DNA of 64,000 nt. Origin: Sophora flavescens (taxonomy: Eukaryota; Streptophyta; Magnoliopsida; Fabales; Fabaceae). Shown here one piece after another: positions 33,495 to 44,880 of the stretch (within the stretch, counting starts at the first letter, position 1; every line of letters begins with the position of its first letter). The position numbers were made by a program, and so were the translations under genes. The stretch lies in NCBI GenBank assembly GCA_030762895.1, contig CM061070.1, forward strand, positions 35,181,652 to 35,245,651, given 5' to 3'. The notes under the pieces are model-generated. The model was not told the DNA's origin and did not search any database. It saw only the letters and a program-made list of their open reading frames with translations.

Positions 33495-34659
33495 TTGGCA
33501 TAGAAACCGAGGGTTCACTTTGGAACCCTATTTCTAACCTAGCAGTCACCCTACTACGAATTTCTTCCCTATTTTCTCTTAAACCCTTACCTTGTTGGTG
33601 TTTGGAGACCCTTTGGGAAGATTTAGTTGGTGTTGTTCATCCTAGTAAAGGTAAAGTTTGTTCCATTTTAGTTTCCTTTTTCTTGTTCTTGATTTGGGAA
33701 ATAATTTGTTACCATTTTTGGTTTGGCCAAGGCTTGCAGGTTGTTGAGCCGCTTAAAGGAACGTGACCGGGTTACCGTTGGTGTTTAGCAAGTGGAAACC
33801 TTCATCCCAGGTATGGGGAGAAGGATGGTATAATCTCTAGGCAAGGGGGTAGCATAATATGATGGGTTCCCATGACCCCGTTGAGTTATTATATGACAAA
33901 TGACATGTCTCTAAGATGCTTATTATTGATTATTGATGTTATGATAGGTTATTGTGTGTTATTGACTACATTAATATGTTGAATATGCCTATGATGAGTT
34001 GTTATGTTTATTTAATGGTTATGATGTTGTACCTATTATGTTGATGGAATTGGTTGATAACACGCCATGATCTGTTGGTTGACGTTGTTGCTATTGAGAC
34101 TGTTTTGGTTTATATATGTTGGTTAAGGTAACATTGTTAATAAGGCCCTAATTTGGTTAGTTTAGGACTCCTAATTAATATAGTAATTAGGGAATAATTA
34201 ATTAAGGATTTTAATTAATTATGGATTGTTAGTAAACTGTGAGGTTCTGTGATGATTGGTTTAGTACAAACTCTAGGCTTGATTTAAGAGTGTTAGGGGG
34301 CTTTTTAACCCCAAGTTTAGGCTTTGTTCTGCCCAGAACATCATGGTTGGCTCCAGGAGCACGACCATACATAACAGGAAGCACGACTGTACTTCACTTC
34401 AGTGATCAACACGGTCATGTAGGGGACAAGCACGCCCGTGCTTCCCCTCCTGGATATGAACTGAATTAAAGGAAATTAAGGGGTTTTGACCCCAACTATC
34501 CCCAATAGTGATGTGATAATGTAACAATGGACGAATGGAACTTAGATAACTTGGTTAATGATTAATTAAGATAATTACAACGATAATTGGATAAGCCGGT
34601 GCCTAATGGGTTACCGCACGTTGTTGGACTTTAATGTTGTTTGGCCAAAGTGGCCTCGA

Positions 34660-35015
34660 TGCTTTATGGTCGAAGTGTTGTTATGTTGGACCTTGGTGCT
34701 TTTTGGCCAAGGGGGCCTTGACCCCAGGACTTGGGTCTAAGGTGTTGATGTTGATGTTGATGATAAGTCTTGGGTGCCTTTTGGCCCAAGCAAAGGAGGT
34801 GGTTACCTTGTTTGTTGTTGTGCCATTTGCATAGAGCATTGGAGTTGATGTTGAGGTGGATGTTCAACATAGGGGAGGCCGTCCTAGTTATGATGATATG
34901 GCCCAAGTCTCAGGTGGTTCACCCATGGTTTGGTGAACCGTGTGCCCCCAAGGTGGCATATCCAGTTATGATATGCCGGCTATCCAATGGGTTCCTCCAT
35001 GGTTTGGGGAACTGC
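34660..35015 (+). repeat. Stem-loop series in the 3' LTR of B
   Basis: GGTTCACC..GGTGAACC at 34916-34939, GGCATATC..GATATGCC at 34955-34976 and GTTCC..GGAAC at 34991-35012, plus GGCCAAAGTGGCC near 34640. The first and third both have a CCATGGTTT loop. Confidence 0.75.
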
Positions 35016-35673
35016 CGGTGTTGGTGCTTTATGTCCAATTTGGATATGTAACTCCGAAGTTGACTTCCTGAGTTAGTTAGATCCACATGCATTGATGGAG
35101 TAGCGGAGTAGTGTTGCATTGCACCGCATAGCATATGTTGGATGATTAACATGCTATTATGATATTATGCGATGATGTATGTATTGTATGTTGTTATATT
35201 GCTATGCCATGATATGTGATCATCTTGCTTCCTATTTCCATGCCGTTGTGATTATATGTTTTCTTACTCCCCTCTTCTGTTCGTCTTGTTTGGCCTGATT
35301 GACATTTTACAGAGGACGGTGAGCAGCCTGTTGAGGAATGACTCCGAGGAGCCACGACTTAGTCGGATGTTTAGCTTTATCAGTTTTAGTTGTTTAATTT
35401 AGTGGTTTTGTATTTCGTGGATTTATCCAAAACCTTTATTACCAGCTCTGAATGTGACATCAGGGTTGGGTGTTATGTTATTGCCTTATGTCTTTATGTT
35501 TTTTTTATTTTTCTCAAAACTTATGTTTTATTCCGTGTTTGATGAACTTGTTCATGTGGACCTTTCTACCCATAGACCTTTCATTTGTTAATTAAATGAT
35601 TACACATGATTATATATCTTTATATTTGTATGTTTAAATGCTTTATATGACATGTGGGGTAGAGGGTGTCACA

Positions 35674-35678
35674 CCTTA
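35674..35678. repeat. Target-site duplication CCTTA (right of element B)
   Basis: Identical to 19530-19534. Confidence 0.92.
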
Positions 35679-36382
35679 ACCATGGCTAAAGTCTAACTAG
35701 AATAGCTTAGCTTAAGCTTAAAGGGCATTTTGGTCATTTCACTTAAAAACTCATAATTTCTAACGTTAATTGCCTCATAAATTCTTGATGAGTCATCCCA
35801 TAGCTCAGCTCCTCTGGTGTCCCCTTCTATCTCTGCAGTTCCATTACTGATTCCGTCGGTTTCCCGATTAGGGTTTTACACCCGAATAAAAGCATAATAT
35901 TTCGTTTTTGGTTGAAAATTTTCAAAACAACGAAACTCATTGGAAATATGATTTAAACATAAACCATTTGGTTCACGAGTCGAAATTAGGTTTTTTGATC
36001 ATTAAAATCTTACTGTTAGTGAAAATACCGACCGTTTTTCGTTCGAACTTTCACCAAAATTCGTCCGAATAAACATAACATTTTATTTCTGATCAAAAAT
36101 TGGGAAAATAGAATTCCTCACGGACAAAATATAAAAAAACTACAAACTTCAGTTTCGGGTCAAATTAGGGATTTTTGCCGGTATAAAATTATACTGTCAG
36201 TAAAAACGCAGATCGGTTTCCGTCTGAGTTTTAAACCCAAAATTTCACCGTAACCTTCTACCATAAGATAGAGCATGAATATGATTTTTTTATCCAAAAT
36301 CATTTTCTTGGTCTCGAATAAAAATATAATTAAATATATTTTTACTGTTAAAACAACATAATTAAAAAATCAGGTTGTTACA
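35679..36382 (-). mobile_element. Minus-strand long LTR, 5' segment (other side of element B)
   Basis: On the minus strand it starts TGTAACAACC at 36382. The part at 36180-36320 aligns with 12120-12260 of the 3.9-kb solo LTR (ACTGTCAGT, CCGTCTGA, ACCGTAACCTT). It continues at 19534. Confidence 0.8.
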
Positions 36383-36614
36383 ATTCTAAGCTGCATCACT
36401 CTGAAGCATTGATATCAGCTCTGCTAAATCTTTAAGCTCATGCTTATATTACCCAGCTCAAAAACACCATTAAACATGCAATTGCCAGACTCTATACTGC
36501 TTCTAACATATCATGCAATTTAATTAACTTTAAACACTAAATCTATTCTAAATTATTCCTCATTAACTAGATTAAATACATAAAATAGGCTATATAACCT
36601 TTATTTCTAAAGGT
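36383..36614. other. Unassigned 230-bp segment
   Basis: It lies between an LTR start and the truncated 5' LTR of D. On the minus strand a short frame (ELKDLAELISMLQSDAA, then stop) looks like the end of some protein, but I do not recognise it. Nothing else is seen. Confidence 0.4.
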
Positions 36615-36737
36615 TATCATTGATTAAATGTTACAAAACCTTTACCCTATTTGATATTAGATAGTTTCTTATCCCCTTTGTCCTTTCTTTGTTGTTTGTC
36701 TTTTCTATCTTTGTACGTACAAACCCGGATAGTACGG

Positions 36738-37070
36738 ATGGCACACTGGGGGCATCCATGGATGGAGGCTCCGGCAGGGTTCCCCCTGACGGGGACTTTT
36801 GAGTTGGAGTTTATTGATGAGAACGGGAGCCTTATGGACCCAGTCACTCGTTTCGTAGTTTATACGGGTCCTGTATCGGTGACTACGGGTATAGGGAATG
36901 GAGCACCCTTCGGTATGGTCGGGACATTTAGAGTTGGCCAGACCCTTCCATTCCCTATTGGTTTTCCAGCAGCATCGATTTCGCCAAGGAGTTCTTCTAG
37001 TAGCAGTAGAGGAGTGGTGGGACCATCGAGACCTAGGGGTGATAGTGAGGGTAGTAGTAGCCATTTGTGA
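36738..37070 (+). CDS. LTR-encoded ORF, 5' LTR copy (110 codons)
   Basis: The frame starts MAHWGHPWMEAPAGF, includes MDPVTRFVVYTGPVSVTTG and VGTFRVGQTLPFPI, and ends in a Ser-rich tail with GDSEGSS. Compared with the 3' LTR copy it has lost about 60 codons in frame before the Ser-rich tail. No known domain is recognised. The frame is open although gag and pol of the same element carry many stops. Confidence 0.45.
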   Translation: MAHWGHPWMEAPAGFPLTGTFELEFIDENGSLMDPVTRFVVYTGPVSVTTGIGNGAPFGMVGTFRVGQTLPFPIGFPAASISPRSSSSSSRGVVGPSRPRGDSEGSSSHL

Positions 37071-37278
37071 TAGTACCAGTCAGTGCTATCCAACTCGATG
37101 TACATAGGTGTGTGGTGAGGATTTTCATGTATTTTGAGAGGGACTGGGTGTGGAGAGATGGTGAGGCATCTTTTTTTTAGACTTTTTGATGTATTTTATT
37201 ATCTACCTGGTTTTTACATATTTGGGATCCTACTGATGAGATTCCCTCTACTGTACCTTATGACTAGACTCAGATGAC

Positions 37279-37282
<4 letters not shown>

Positions 37283-37322
<40 letters not shown>
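37283..37322. repeat. (TG)20 microsatellite in 5' LTR of D
   Basis: Pure TG run. At the same place the 3' LTR has a compound TG-TA-TG repeat (44759-44880). Confidence 0.97.
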
Positions 37323-37323
<1 letters not shown>

Positions 37324-37459
37324 TGTTATGCAGTATTTGACGGATGTTTTATCTAAGTTTTTATTTCTCCGCGGTTTTATTTATCCAGTAAACGATAATA
37401 TCACGATTAGGTTCTAAATAAAATATGGTTTTCATTAACGGGACATCGGGGTGTCTCAT

Positions 37460-37476
37460 TTGGAGGTATCAGAGCA
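37460..37476 (+). promoter_or_regulatory. Degraded tRNA-iMet primer-binding site of element D
   Basis: GGTATCAGAGCAG follows the LTR end; the first bases of the usual TGGTATCAGAGC are altered by an extra GA. Confidence 0.75.
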
Positions 37477-37677
37477 GTTTGATTATGTTCAGACTGTGAG
37501 GTTAGGGTGTACTGGCCATTTAGTCGAATCCACATCGGTTATCGACTATGCTTAGAAGTTGGGTAGTGAGTCCGGACACGGTAATTAACATTTATGTGGC
37601 ATATAGTATTTATATTCCAGTTTTATGTAGTATTATATGTCATATGAATGTGAGCTAATGATTTCTTTGACAGGATC

Positions 37678-38890
37678 ATAGCTCGAGGTAGAGGTCGAGG
37701 ACGTTGGGGACGAGGTGGTGGTAGGATCCCAGAGAGAGTCGCTGGTGAGACTTCTCATACTGCGGGAGGAGGTGGAGGTGGAGGAGAGTCATCTAAGACT
37801 CTTCAGACCATTCGTGACTTGGCTACTGCACTGCGGGAGCGGACGCAGCAGAATGCTCAGAGGATGCAGCAGGAAAGAGAGCAGCAGGAGCGAGAGAATC
37901 TGAGGAGAGCTGCAGAGGCAGAGGATGTAGGGATGGCTACCTTCCTGAAAGGGAAGCCACCTCAATTCAGAGGTGATGATGATCCAGAGTGGGCAGAGTG
38001 GTGGATTCAAGAGTTAGAGAAGATTTTTGATACTATGAGATGCAAAGATGACCGAAAGGTGACCTATGCTGCTTTCATGTTGACGGGAGGAGCACGGTCA
38101 TGGTGGAGAGGCAATAGGAGATTGCTGGAGGCCGAGGGCTGAGTCATTAGCTGGGAGTTATTCAGAGAGTGCTTCTTCAAGAAGTACTTTCCACGGTTGG
38201 TTCGACGCGAGAAGGAGAGAGAGTTCATGAGTCTCCGACAGGGTAACACGTCTATTGGTGACTATGCAGCTAGATTCAAGGACTTGCTACATTTTTCGGC
38301 GTTTTATCAGAAGTTCCCTGTTGAGGATTGGCAGTGCTAAAGGTTTGAGGAGAGGTTAAGTCATGAGTTGCGGAGAGCTATAGTGCCGCTTGACATTCAG
38401 AGCTTTCCCGAGTTGGTGGAGAGATGCAGTGCCATAGAGAGCATGGATCAGAGACAGGCTGCAGAGTAGAGACAGCAGTGGAACGGAGGACCTATGAGAT
38501 TAGGTTTCTAGAGGAAGGTTGGTAGTGGTTCTCAGTGGAGGAGAGGACCCTATACCAGACCAATGCAGAGTGTTCAGACATCTGCACTAGTACCAGTTAC
38601 ATCAGCACCAGTTGATAGAGCAGGCCAGCAGCAGAGGGCCCCAGTCTGTTTCCGATACGAAAGTCCACATTTTGTTAGAGATTGTCTAGAGTGACCTAGT
38701 TGTTACATCTATGGGAAACCAGGTCACCTAGCTTGGGATTGCAGGCAGAGAGAGATACTGCAGCAGACAACTGCTGGTAGAGGAGCTACAGGTTATAGAG
38801 GTGGAGCTGGGAGAGGAATTTCCGTAGCAGGACAGCGGATGACAGACCTCAGGCCACAGGGAGAGTGTTTATCGTGGGAGGGGCTGAATC
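37678..38890 (+). pseudogene. gag: Element D: gag
   Basis: The frame begins IARGRGRGRWGRGG; the expected start ATG at 37678 reads ATA. It has RALRERTQQ-like Gln/Arg-rich sequence, FRGDDDPEWAEWWIQELEKIFD, GARSWWRGNRRLL, FFKKYFPRLVRREKEREFM and the knuckles CFRYESPHFVRDC and CYIYGKPGHLAWDC; the second Cys of each knuckle is lost. Stops occur at about 38140, 38338, 38467 and others. Confidence 0.92.
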
Positions 38891-39304
38891 CTCTCAATCT
38901 GTAGATCTTATCCAAGGTATATGTTTAATATCCGGTAGACTCTAGTCTGTGTTGTTTGACTCAGGTGCTACACCTTCTTTTATTTAACATGAGTGTGTGG
39001 ATCATTTACATTTGTCCGTTTCTCAGCTACCTTATACTCTTACAGTATCTACCCCGACGAATGATTCTTTGACTACTATGTCTGTTTATCTATATTGTCC
39101 TTTAGTTGTTGAGAATAGGACATTCCTTGTGGATCTTACCTGTTTGCCTATGCAACAGATAGATGTTATTCTTGGCATGGATTGGCTTTCGGCTAACCAT
39201 GTAGTGTTATATTTCTCCATGAAGACCTTATCTTTTCTTGAGCCTTCTAGCATAGTATCTTCCAATGAAGGAGTACCTATGAAGAATGATGATGCTCGCT
39301 ATAC
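38891..39304 (+). pseudogene. Element D: protease
   Basis: The active site reads LTQVL or FDSGATPSF depending on frame (about 38956-38980) and is followed by a stop. The rest runs VDLTCLPMQQIDVILGMDWLSANHV. It is related to A and B but of a different subfamily. Confidence 0.88.
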
Positions 39305-40200
39305 GTGATGCTTTGCTCAGTGGAAGCTAAGGAGACTCCGAGTATAGATTCTATGCCTATCGTGAGAGAGTTTCTTGAGGTTTTCCCTTATGATATTCCA
39401 AGTCTGCCACCAGAGAGGGAAGTTGAATTCTCGATAGATTTCATACCAGGGACAGGACCTATATCAATAGCTCCTTATCAGATGTCACCCGTAGAGTTGG
39501 CTGAATTGAAGAAACAATTGGATGATATGTTGAAGAAGGAATTCATCAGACCTAGCATTTCACCTGGGGAGCATCGGTATTATTTGTAAAGAAGAAAGAC
39601 GGGAGTGCTAGGTTATGTACGGATTACATGCAATTGAATAAGGTGACAATCAAGAATAAGTATATGTTGCCTGGGATAGATGATCTGATGGATCAATTGA
39701 AGGGAGATTCAGTGTTTTCCAAGATTGATCTAAGGTCAGGATACCATCAGATTAGGGTAAAGAAGGAGGATATAACCAAGACGGCGCTTAGAATGAGGTA
39801 TGGACATTATGAATATTTAGTTATGCCTTTTGGTGTGACTAATGCTCCAGTAATGTTCATGGATTATATGAACAAAATCTTTAGAACGTTCCTCAACAAG
39901 TTTGTAGTGGTGTTCATTGATGATATCCTTATTTATTCCCGTAGCAGGGAACAACACGAGCAACATCTGAGAGTTATATTGCAGGTGTTGAAGGATAGCC
40001 AGTTATATGCTAAGCTGTCTAAGTATGAATTTTGGTTAGAAGAGGTTCAGTTTTTAGGTTATATAATCAATAAGTAAGGAATAGCAGTTGATCCAGCTAA
40101 AGTGGAGGCTGTGATTAAGTGGGAGAGACCTAAGTCAGTATGTAAAATGAGAAGTTTTCTAGGTTTAGCTTGTTATTATCGAATGTTTATATAAGGTTTC
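39305..40200 (+). pseudogene. Element D: reverse transcriptase
   Basis: SIDFIPGTGPISIAPYQMSP, QLNKVTIKNKYMLPGIDDLMDQL, FSKIDLRSGYHQIRVKKED, YGHYEYLVMPFGVTNAP and the catalytic FIDD at 39914-39925 are present. Breaks lie near 39570 and at 40075. Unlike B it keeps the finger region. Confidence 0.93.
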
Positions 40201-40735
40201 TCGAAGATTACGTTGTCTATGACGCAGTTAACGAGAAAACGTACAACATTTGTTTGGACAGAGAAGTGGGAAGAAAGTTTTCAGAAGTTGAAAGAGAAGT
40301 TAACTACATCTCCAATGCTGATATTACCAGATCCTTTAGGATAGTTTGATGTGTATTGTGACATGTCATATCAAGGTTTGGGTTGTGTGTTAATGCAAAA
40401 GGGAAGAGTGGTAGCTTATGCTTCCCGACAGTTAAAGATTCATGAGAGAAATTATCTGACCCATGATCTGGAATTGGCCGCTATAGTCTTCGAATTGAAG
40501 ATATGGAGACACTATTTTTATGGAGCTAGATTTAATGTTTACAGTGACCATAAGAGTTTGAAGTATCTATTTGATCATAAGGAATTGAATATGAGACAGT
40601 TTAGAGACTTGAACTTAGGTATGGAGTTGGATGAGAATAGAATATGCTTAGATGTGATCATTATTAGTAGTGAGTTTCTGAGAGATCTTAAGGATAAACA
40701 AGTTCAGGATCAATATCTACAAGAGGTGATTTGAG
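40201..40735 (+). pseudogene. Element D: RNase H with deletion
   Basis: YCDMSYQGLGCVLMQKGR, HDLELAAIVFELKIWRHYFYG and YSDHKSLKYLFDHKELNMR are present. The sequence then jumps from NMRQ to FRDLNLG. The end of the domain with the HPGKANVVADALSRK motif, some 50 codons, is missing. Confidence 0.9.
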
Positions 40736-41850
40736 GTATAGTTGAGGGTAAGATTTAAGAGTTTAGTATAGGGCAAGATGATGTGTTAAGGTTTAGAGAC
40801 ATGATATGTGTGCCAGAGGATTTAGAGCTTAGGAAGATAATTTTGGAAGAGGCATATAAGAGTAAGCTGAGTTTTCACCCCAGAGCCACGAAGATGTTTC
40901 AAGACTTAAAGAAGATGTTTTGGTGGCCAAAGATGAAGAAAGAAGTGGTAGAGTATGTTCTATCTTGTTTAGTGTGTCAAAAAGCTAAGATAGAGCATCA
41001 GAAGCCTATTGGTTTGTTGCAATCACTGGATATCCCAGAGTGGAAGTGGGATAGTATAGTTATGGACTATGTGGTGGGATTACCACAAACTCTGAAGAGA
41101 TATGATGTGATTTGGGTTATCATTGATAGGTTAACTAAGTGCGCTCACTTCTTACCTATTGGTGAGAGTTACGATTCAGAGAGGTTGACCCAGACCTATA
41201 TCAAGGAAGTTGTTAAGTTGCATGGAGTACCATCAAGTATTGTCTCTGACCGAGAACCTAGATTCACATCTAGATTTTAGAGGCAATTACACAGTGCTTT
41301 GGGCCTGTGTGTTAGAACATATTGGCAGTTGGCATGAATTCCTACCTCTGATTGAGTTTACATATAATAAAAGTTTCCATAGCAGTATCGGGATGACACC
41401 GTATGAGGATTTATATGGCAGAAAGTGTAGGACTCCGTTATGTTGGTATGAGACTGGAGAGAGTCAAGTGTTGGGCCCTGATGTGGTACAAGAGACAACG
41501 GAACAAGTTAGGAAGATAAGGTAAAAGATGAAGGAAGTGCAGGTTAGGCAGAGGAGCGACAGTGACAAGAGGAGGAGACCCTTATAATTATAGGAAGGTG
41601 ATCACGTGTTTTTTAGAATCACTCTGAAGACTGGAATTGGCAGAGCTATCAAGTCTAGAAAGCTTACTCCTCGATTCATTAGACCTTTTCAGATTCTTCG
41701 ATGGATTGGTCCAGTAGCTTACCATATAGCCTTACCACCTAACCTTTCTAATCTTTATGACGTCTTTCACGTCTCACAGTTAAGGAAATATTATCACGAT
41801 CCTTCTCAAGTACTTGAGCCTGAGTCGATACAAATCCGAGAGAATCTATA
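40736..41850 (+). pseudogene. Element D: integrase lacking its catalytic Glu
   Basis: The zinc region (CLVCQKAK), WKWDSIVMDYVVGLP and IVSDREPRFTSRF are seen. At 41280 the sequence jumps to WACVLEHIGSWHEFLPL, so the segment with the third catalytic residue (GQSERTIQ in B) is deleted. The C-terminal part has KLTPRFIRPFQILRWIG and SNLYDVFHVSQLRKY. Stops at 41278, 41522 and 41587 also occur. Confidence 0.92.
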
Positions 41851-42016
41851 ATATGAGGCTTTGAAGGTTAAGATTACAGATATAAGGATTAAAGAACTCC
41901 ATGGTAGACGAATTCCTTTGGTTAAGGTCATATAGGATGAGATTAGAGGAGATGCTACTTGGGAGTGTGAGGCAGACATGCATCGGCAGTATTCACACTT
42001 GTTTTCAGGTATGTAA
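41851..42016 (+). pseudogene. Element D: chromodomain
   Basis: IKELHGRRIPLVKVI, a stop, then GDATWECEADMHRQYSHLF, matching the chromodomain of B. It ends the pol frame. Confidence 0.88.
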
Positions 42017-42371
42017 ATTCCGAGGACGGAATTTATTTTATGGTATGATTAATATGTTGATTAAGGTCTAGGAACCTTTGCATAGGAAGTACACGATAAT
42101 TTGGCGTCGGAAAGAACGTGAGTGTGTTCTAGGGTTTACGTATATCATTTAAAAGGTTTCAGTGTGTGAATAAGAAAATTATGTTTGAGGAATAGAATAG
42201 GCATATTTGAGGGCTTGAGATTGTTCCTTAGGTATATAAGTTTATATTCCAAATTTGAGATCAATCGGACGTCGAACGGACTCAGAACGCGACGAAATGT
42301 AATAGTAGGTTTTCTGGTTGACTCCACGTGGATATCCCTAATTGGTTGCATGCACAGTGGCGGTTATCTAT

Positions 42372-42458
42372 CCACGCTCAAGCATGGAGGATCCCACGCT
42401 CAAGCATGACCCATCCCACGCTCAAGCGTGGCATGGCAGATTGGCAAAAATAAAAAGG
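42372..42458 (+). promoter_or_regulatory. Three CCACGCT-CA-AGCGTGG palindromes and weak TATA match
   Basis: Copies at 42372-42387, 42394-42408 and 42416-42431 repeat every 22 bp; the last is a perfect inverted repeat with 7-bp arms. AAAAATAAAAAGG at 42446 is only a weak TATA match. Confidence 0.6.
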
Positions 42459-43499
42459 CCAGAGGGTGAAACATTTCACCCTTAATTAAAAACGAATCTG
42501 AGGCAGAAAAAGAGTTAGGGAGAAGTAGAGAGAAAGAGTTACAGAGATGGAGCTTCGGGTCGAGATTTCAAGAAATCCAATCGTCCCGACGAAATTCCGA
42601 GTACGTCATTGTGAGCGTGGCAACGACATCTTCTAAACCCTAGCTTCCTTTTCTTCTCTAAGCTAAGGTAATCTATACCCTTTCTATGTCTAAATGCCAT
42701 CGGTGACTGTATTAGGCTTATCTTTCTATTCGTCTATCTGTTTTCAATTCTAACTTCATTTTACGGTTACCTATAACGTATGCTTTGTAATGTGGTATTC
42801 AGGTGAATTTTTCAGAGGTCCGAATACCCTGTTTCCTTGCGTGGCATATTTGAGAGGGAGAGGCCAATGTTCGTTTTGTTGCGTCTTAGTCATCCTACGA
42901 CAGCTCAGGTGGGGGAAAGAAGCTATCTAAAGTCGGAAATGGCTAAGTGACATTTATTTCAACAATGGCGTAGGGCGACCTAAACCCTACTAGTGAGCGA
43001 GTAATGGACAATATCAATATCACGTTGGGGATTACTTAGTGGTACCATTGATGATATTGAAATTGTTGGTTTATCGTCGTTAGGTTAAAATTATAATATT
43101 TGAGGTTGCATGGTTTTACTTGTTAAACTGCTCATGGTGTGTTGTTTGAAATATGATAATTTGTCTGAATTGGTATGTTTATTTCTTTATTTTATTTATT
43201 TGGATTATCATGATTATGATTACTGTATATTTTTATATGCTCGATAGGACAAGTTAACTAGGTGCTATAACATGTTTAGGGGTTGTTAAGTGTTGATACA
43301 TGATAAGTTATGGTGATGTATGCGGGGTACATGACATATGTTTTTAGAGGTGCCTAACATAAATATTAATATCGTATTATGATGATATTGAGGATATATG
43401 ATTGTTGAGTATATTTTATGAGATAGTGATGAGAGGTTAAGGCATTAGGGTATGACTCGAGATATGTCAGTGATATTTATTCATATGCATGTTGTGGTT

Positions 43500-43700
43500 C
43501 CGTGTGTTGGGAATACACGAGATTCGGAGTCCCGTGGGACCATCCCAATTTAATATTGGCTATGCAGCTATAGTTTCATTACGATGAATGAGCACCCTCG
43601 AGAGTAAACCAGGGTGTGCACCGGCGGGAGATGTGCGGCTATAATGCCATTGCTTTGCATGGGCATTCTCACCGCGGATGAGGATGTGCACCGGGTTTGG
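43500..43700 (+). repeat. Hairpin-rich segment in the 3' LTR of D
   Basis: Inverted repeats include GTCCCGTGGGAC (43529), CACCCT..AGGGTG (43590-43617) and AATGCC..GGCATT (43644-43668). Two units end in the same GTGCACCGG string. The place in the LTR is like that of the series in B. Confidence 0.5.
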
Positions 43701-44014
43701 GGATGTGTCGCTTGGACGACTGACTGAGCAGATGAGGGATATATATATCCGGATTGGAGGCAGCCACGTTATCATACATATCATTTGCATCATGGGGAAG
43801 GGTTGAGGAAAATAATGTGCTTCAAGTATGATTGCATATATAAATATGTTGTGATGCATGTTTGTATGCCTTATTGATTAAATTTTACAAACCTTTTCCC
43901 TATTTGATATTAGATTGTTTCTTATCCCCTTTGTCCTTTCTTTGGTGTTTGTCTTTTCTATCTTTGTACGTACGGACCCGGATAGTACGGATGGCGCACT
44001 GGAGGCATTAGTGG

Positions 44015-44545
44015 ATGGAGGCTCCGGCAAGGTTCCCCCTGACGGGAACTTTTATGTTGGAGTTTATTGATGATAACGGATGGCTTATGGACCCAGTCAC
44101 TCGTTTCGAAGTTTATACGGGTCCTGTATCGGTGACTACGGGTATAGGGAATGGAGCACCCTTCGGTATGGTCGGGACATTTAGAGTTGGCCAGACCCTC
44201 CCATTCCCTATTGATTTTCCAACAGCACTGATGCCACCAATGCCCGATATAGTACCAGTTCTAGTTCTTGTGCAAGATCTCGTAATAGTTCCTAAGCCAG
44301 CATATGTACCTATTCTTGCACCGGTACCTGATGACGATCAGGTTGTACCAGATGTAGATCACATGCTTGCCCCAGATGTTAGACCTGTTTATTTCGAGTC
44401 ATCCAGACTATCGTCTCGTCACAGCTTTGCATACCGATGCCTATTTCAGAGGCATACCGGGAGGAGTTCTTCTAGTAGCAGCAGAGGAGTGGTGGGACCA
44501 ACAAGACCTAGGGGTGATAGTGAGGGTAGTAGTAGCCGTATGTGA
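44015..44545 (+). CDS. LTR-encoded ORF, 3' LTR copy (176 codons)
   Basis: The frame is near-identical to the 5' LTR copy over MDPVTRFEVYTGPVSVTTG and VGTFRVGQTLPFPI, and carries an extra middle part rich in Pro, Val and Asp (VPILAPVPDDDQVVPDVD) that the 5' copy has lost. The tail is again Ser-rich with GDSEGSS. A stop after MAHWRH separates the upstream ATG at 43991, so the start at 44015 is used. It ends 486 bp before the LTR end. Function unknown. Confidence 0.45.
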   Translation: MEAPARFPLTGTFMLEFIDDNGWLMDPVTRFEVYTGPVSVTTGIGNGAPFGMVGTFRVGQTLPFPIDFPTALMPPMPDIVPVLVLVQDLVIVPKPAYVPILAPVPDDDQVVPDVDHMLAPDVRPVYFESSRLSSRHSFAYRCLFQRHTGRSSSSSSRGVVGPTRPRGDSEGSSSRM

Positions 44546-44758
44546 TAGTACCGGCCAGTTCTATCCAGCTGCATGTACATAGGTGTGTGGTGAGGATTTT
44601 GATGTATTTTGAGCGGGACTGCGTGTGGAGAGACGGCGAGGCATATTTTGTTTAGACTTTTAGATGTATTTTATTATCTACCAGGTTTGTACATATTTGG
44701 GATCCTACCGATGAGATTCCCTCTACTGTACCTTATGACTAGACTCAGATGATTCTAT

Positions 44759-44763
44759 GTGTG

Positions 44764-44859
<96 letters not shown>

Positions 44860-44880
44860 TGTGTGTGTGTGTGTGTGTGT
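44759..44880. repeat. Compound TG-TA-TG microsatellite in 3' LTR of D
   Basis: TG run at 44759-44772, TA run at 44774-44824 and TG run with two CG steps at 44825-44880. Confidence 0.97.

Larger units (their letters stand above)
33390..35673 (+). mobile_element. 3' LTR of chromovirus B, missing its first 225 bp
   Basis: Directly after the pol stop the sequence continues as GGACCGCGTCTCGC, which corresponds to about 19761 in the 5' LTR, so the first 225 bp and the polypurine tract are deleted. The end GGGTGTCACA at 35673 is followed by the duplication CCTTA. It has 240 bp at 33920-34160 that the 5' copy lacks. Confidence 0.92.
36615..37458 (+). mobile_element. Truncated 5' LTR of chromovirus D
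   Basis: The segment matches 43870-45031 (3' LTR) from about 36620 onward and ends GGGTGTCTCA at 37458. The first two thirds of the LTR are gone. It holds the LTR ORF and a TG repeat. Confidence 0.88.

Noticed and set aside
36383..36614. Considered as the missing left end of the CACTA element
   Set aside because: No CACTA end or AGACGTTAAAAG repeat is present.
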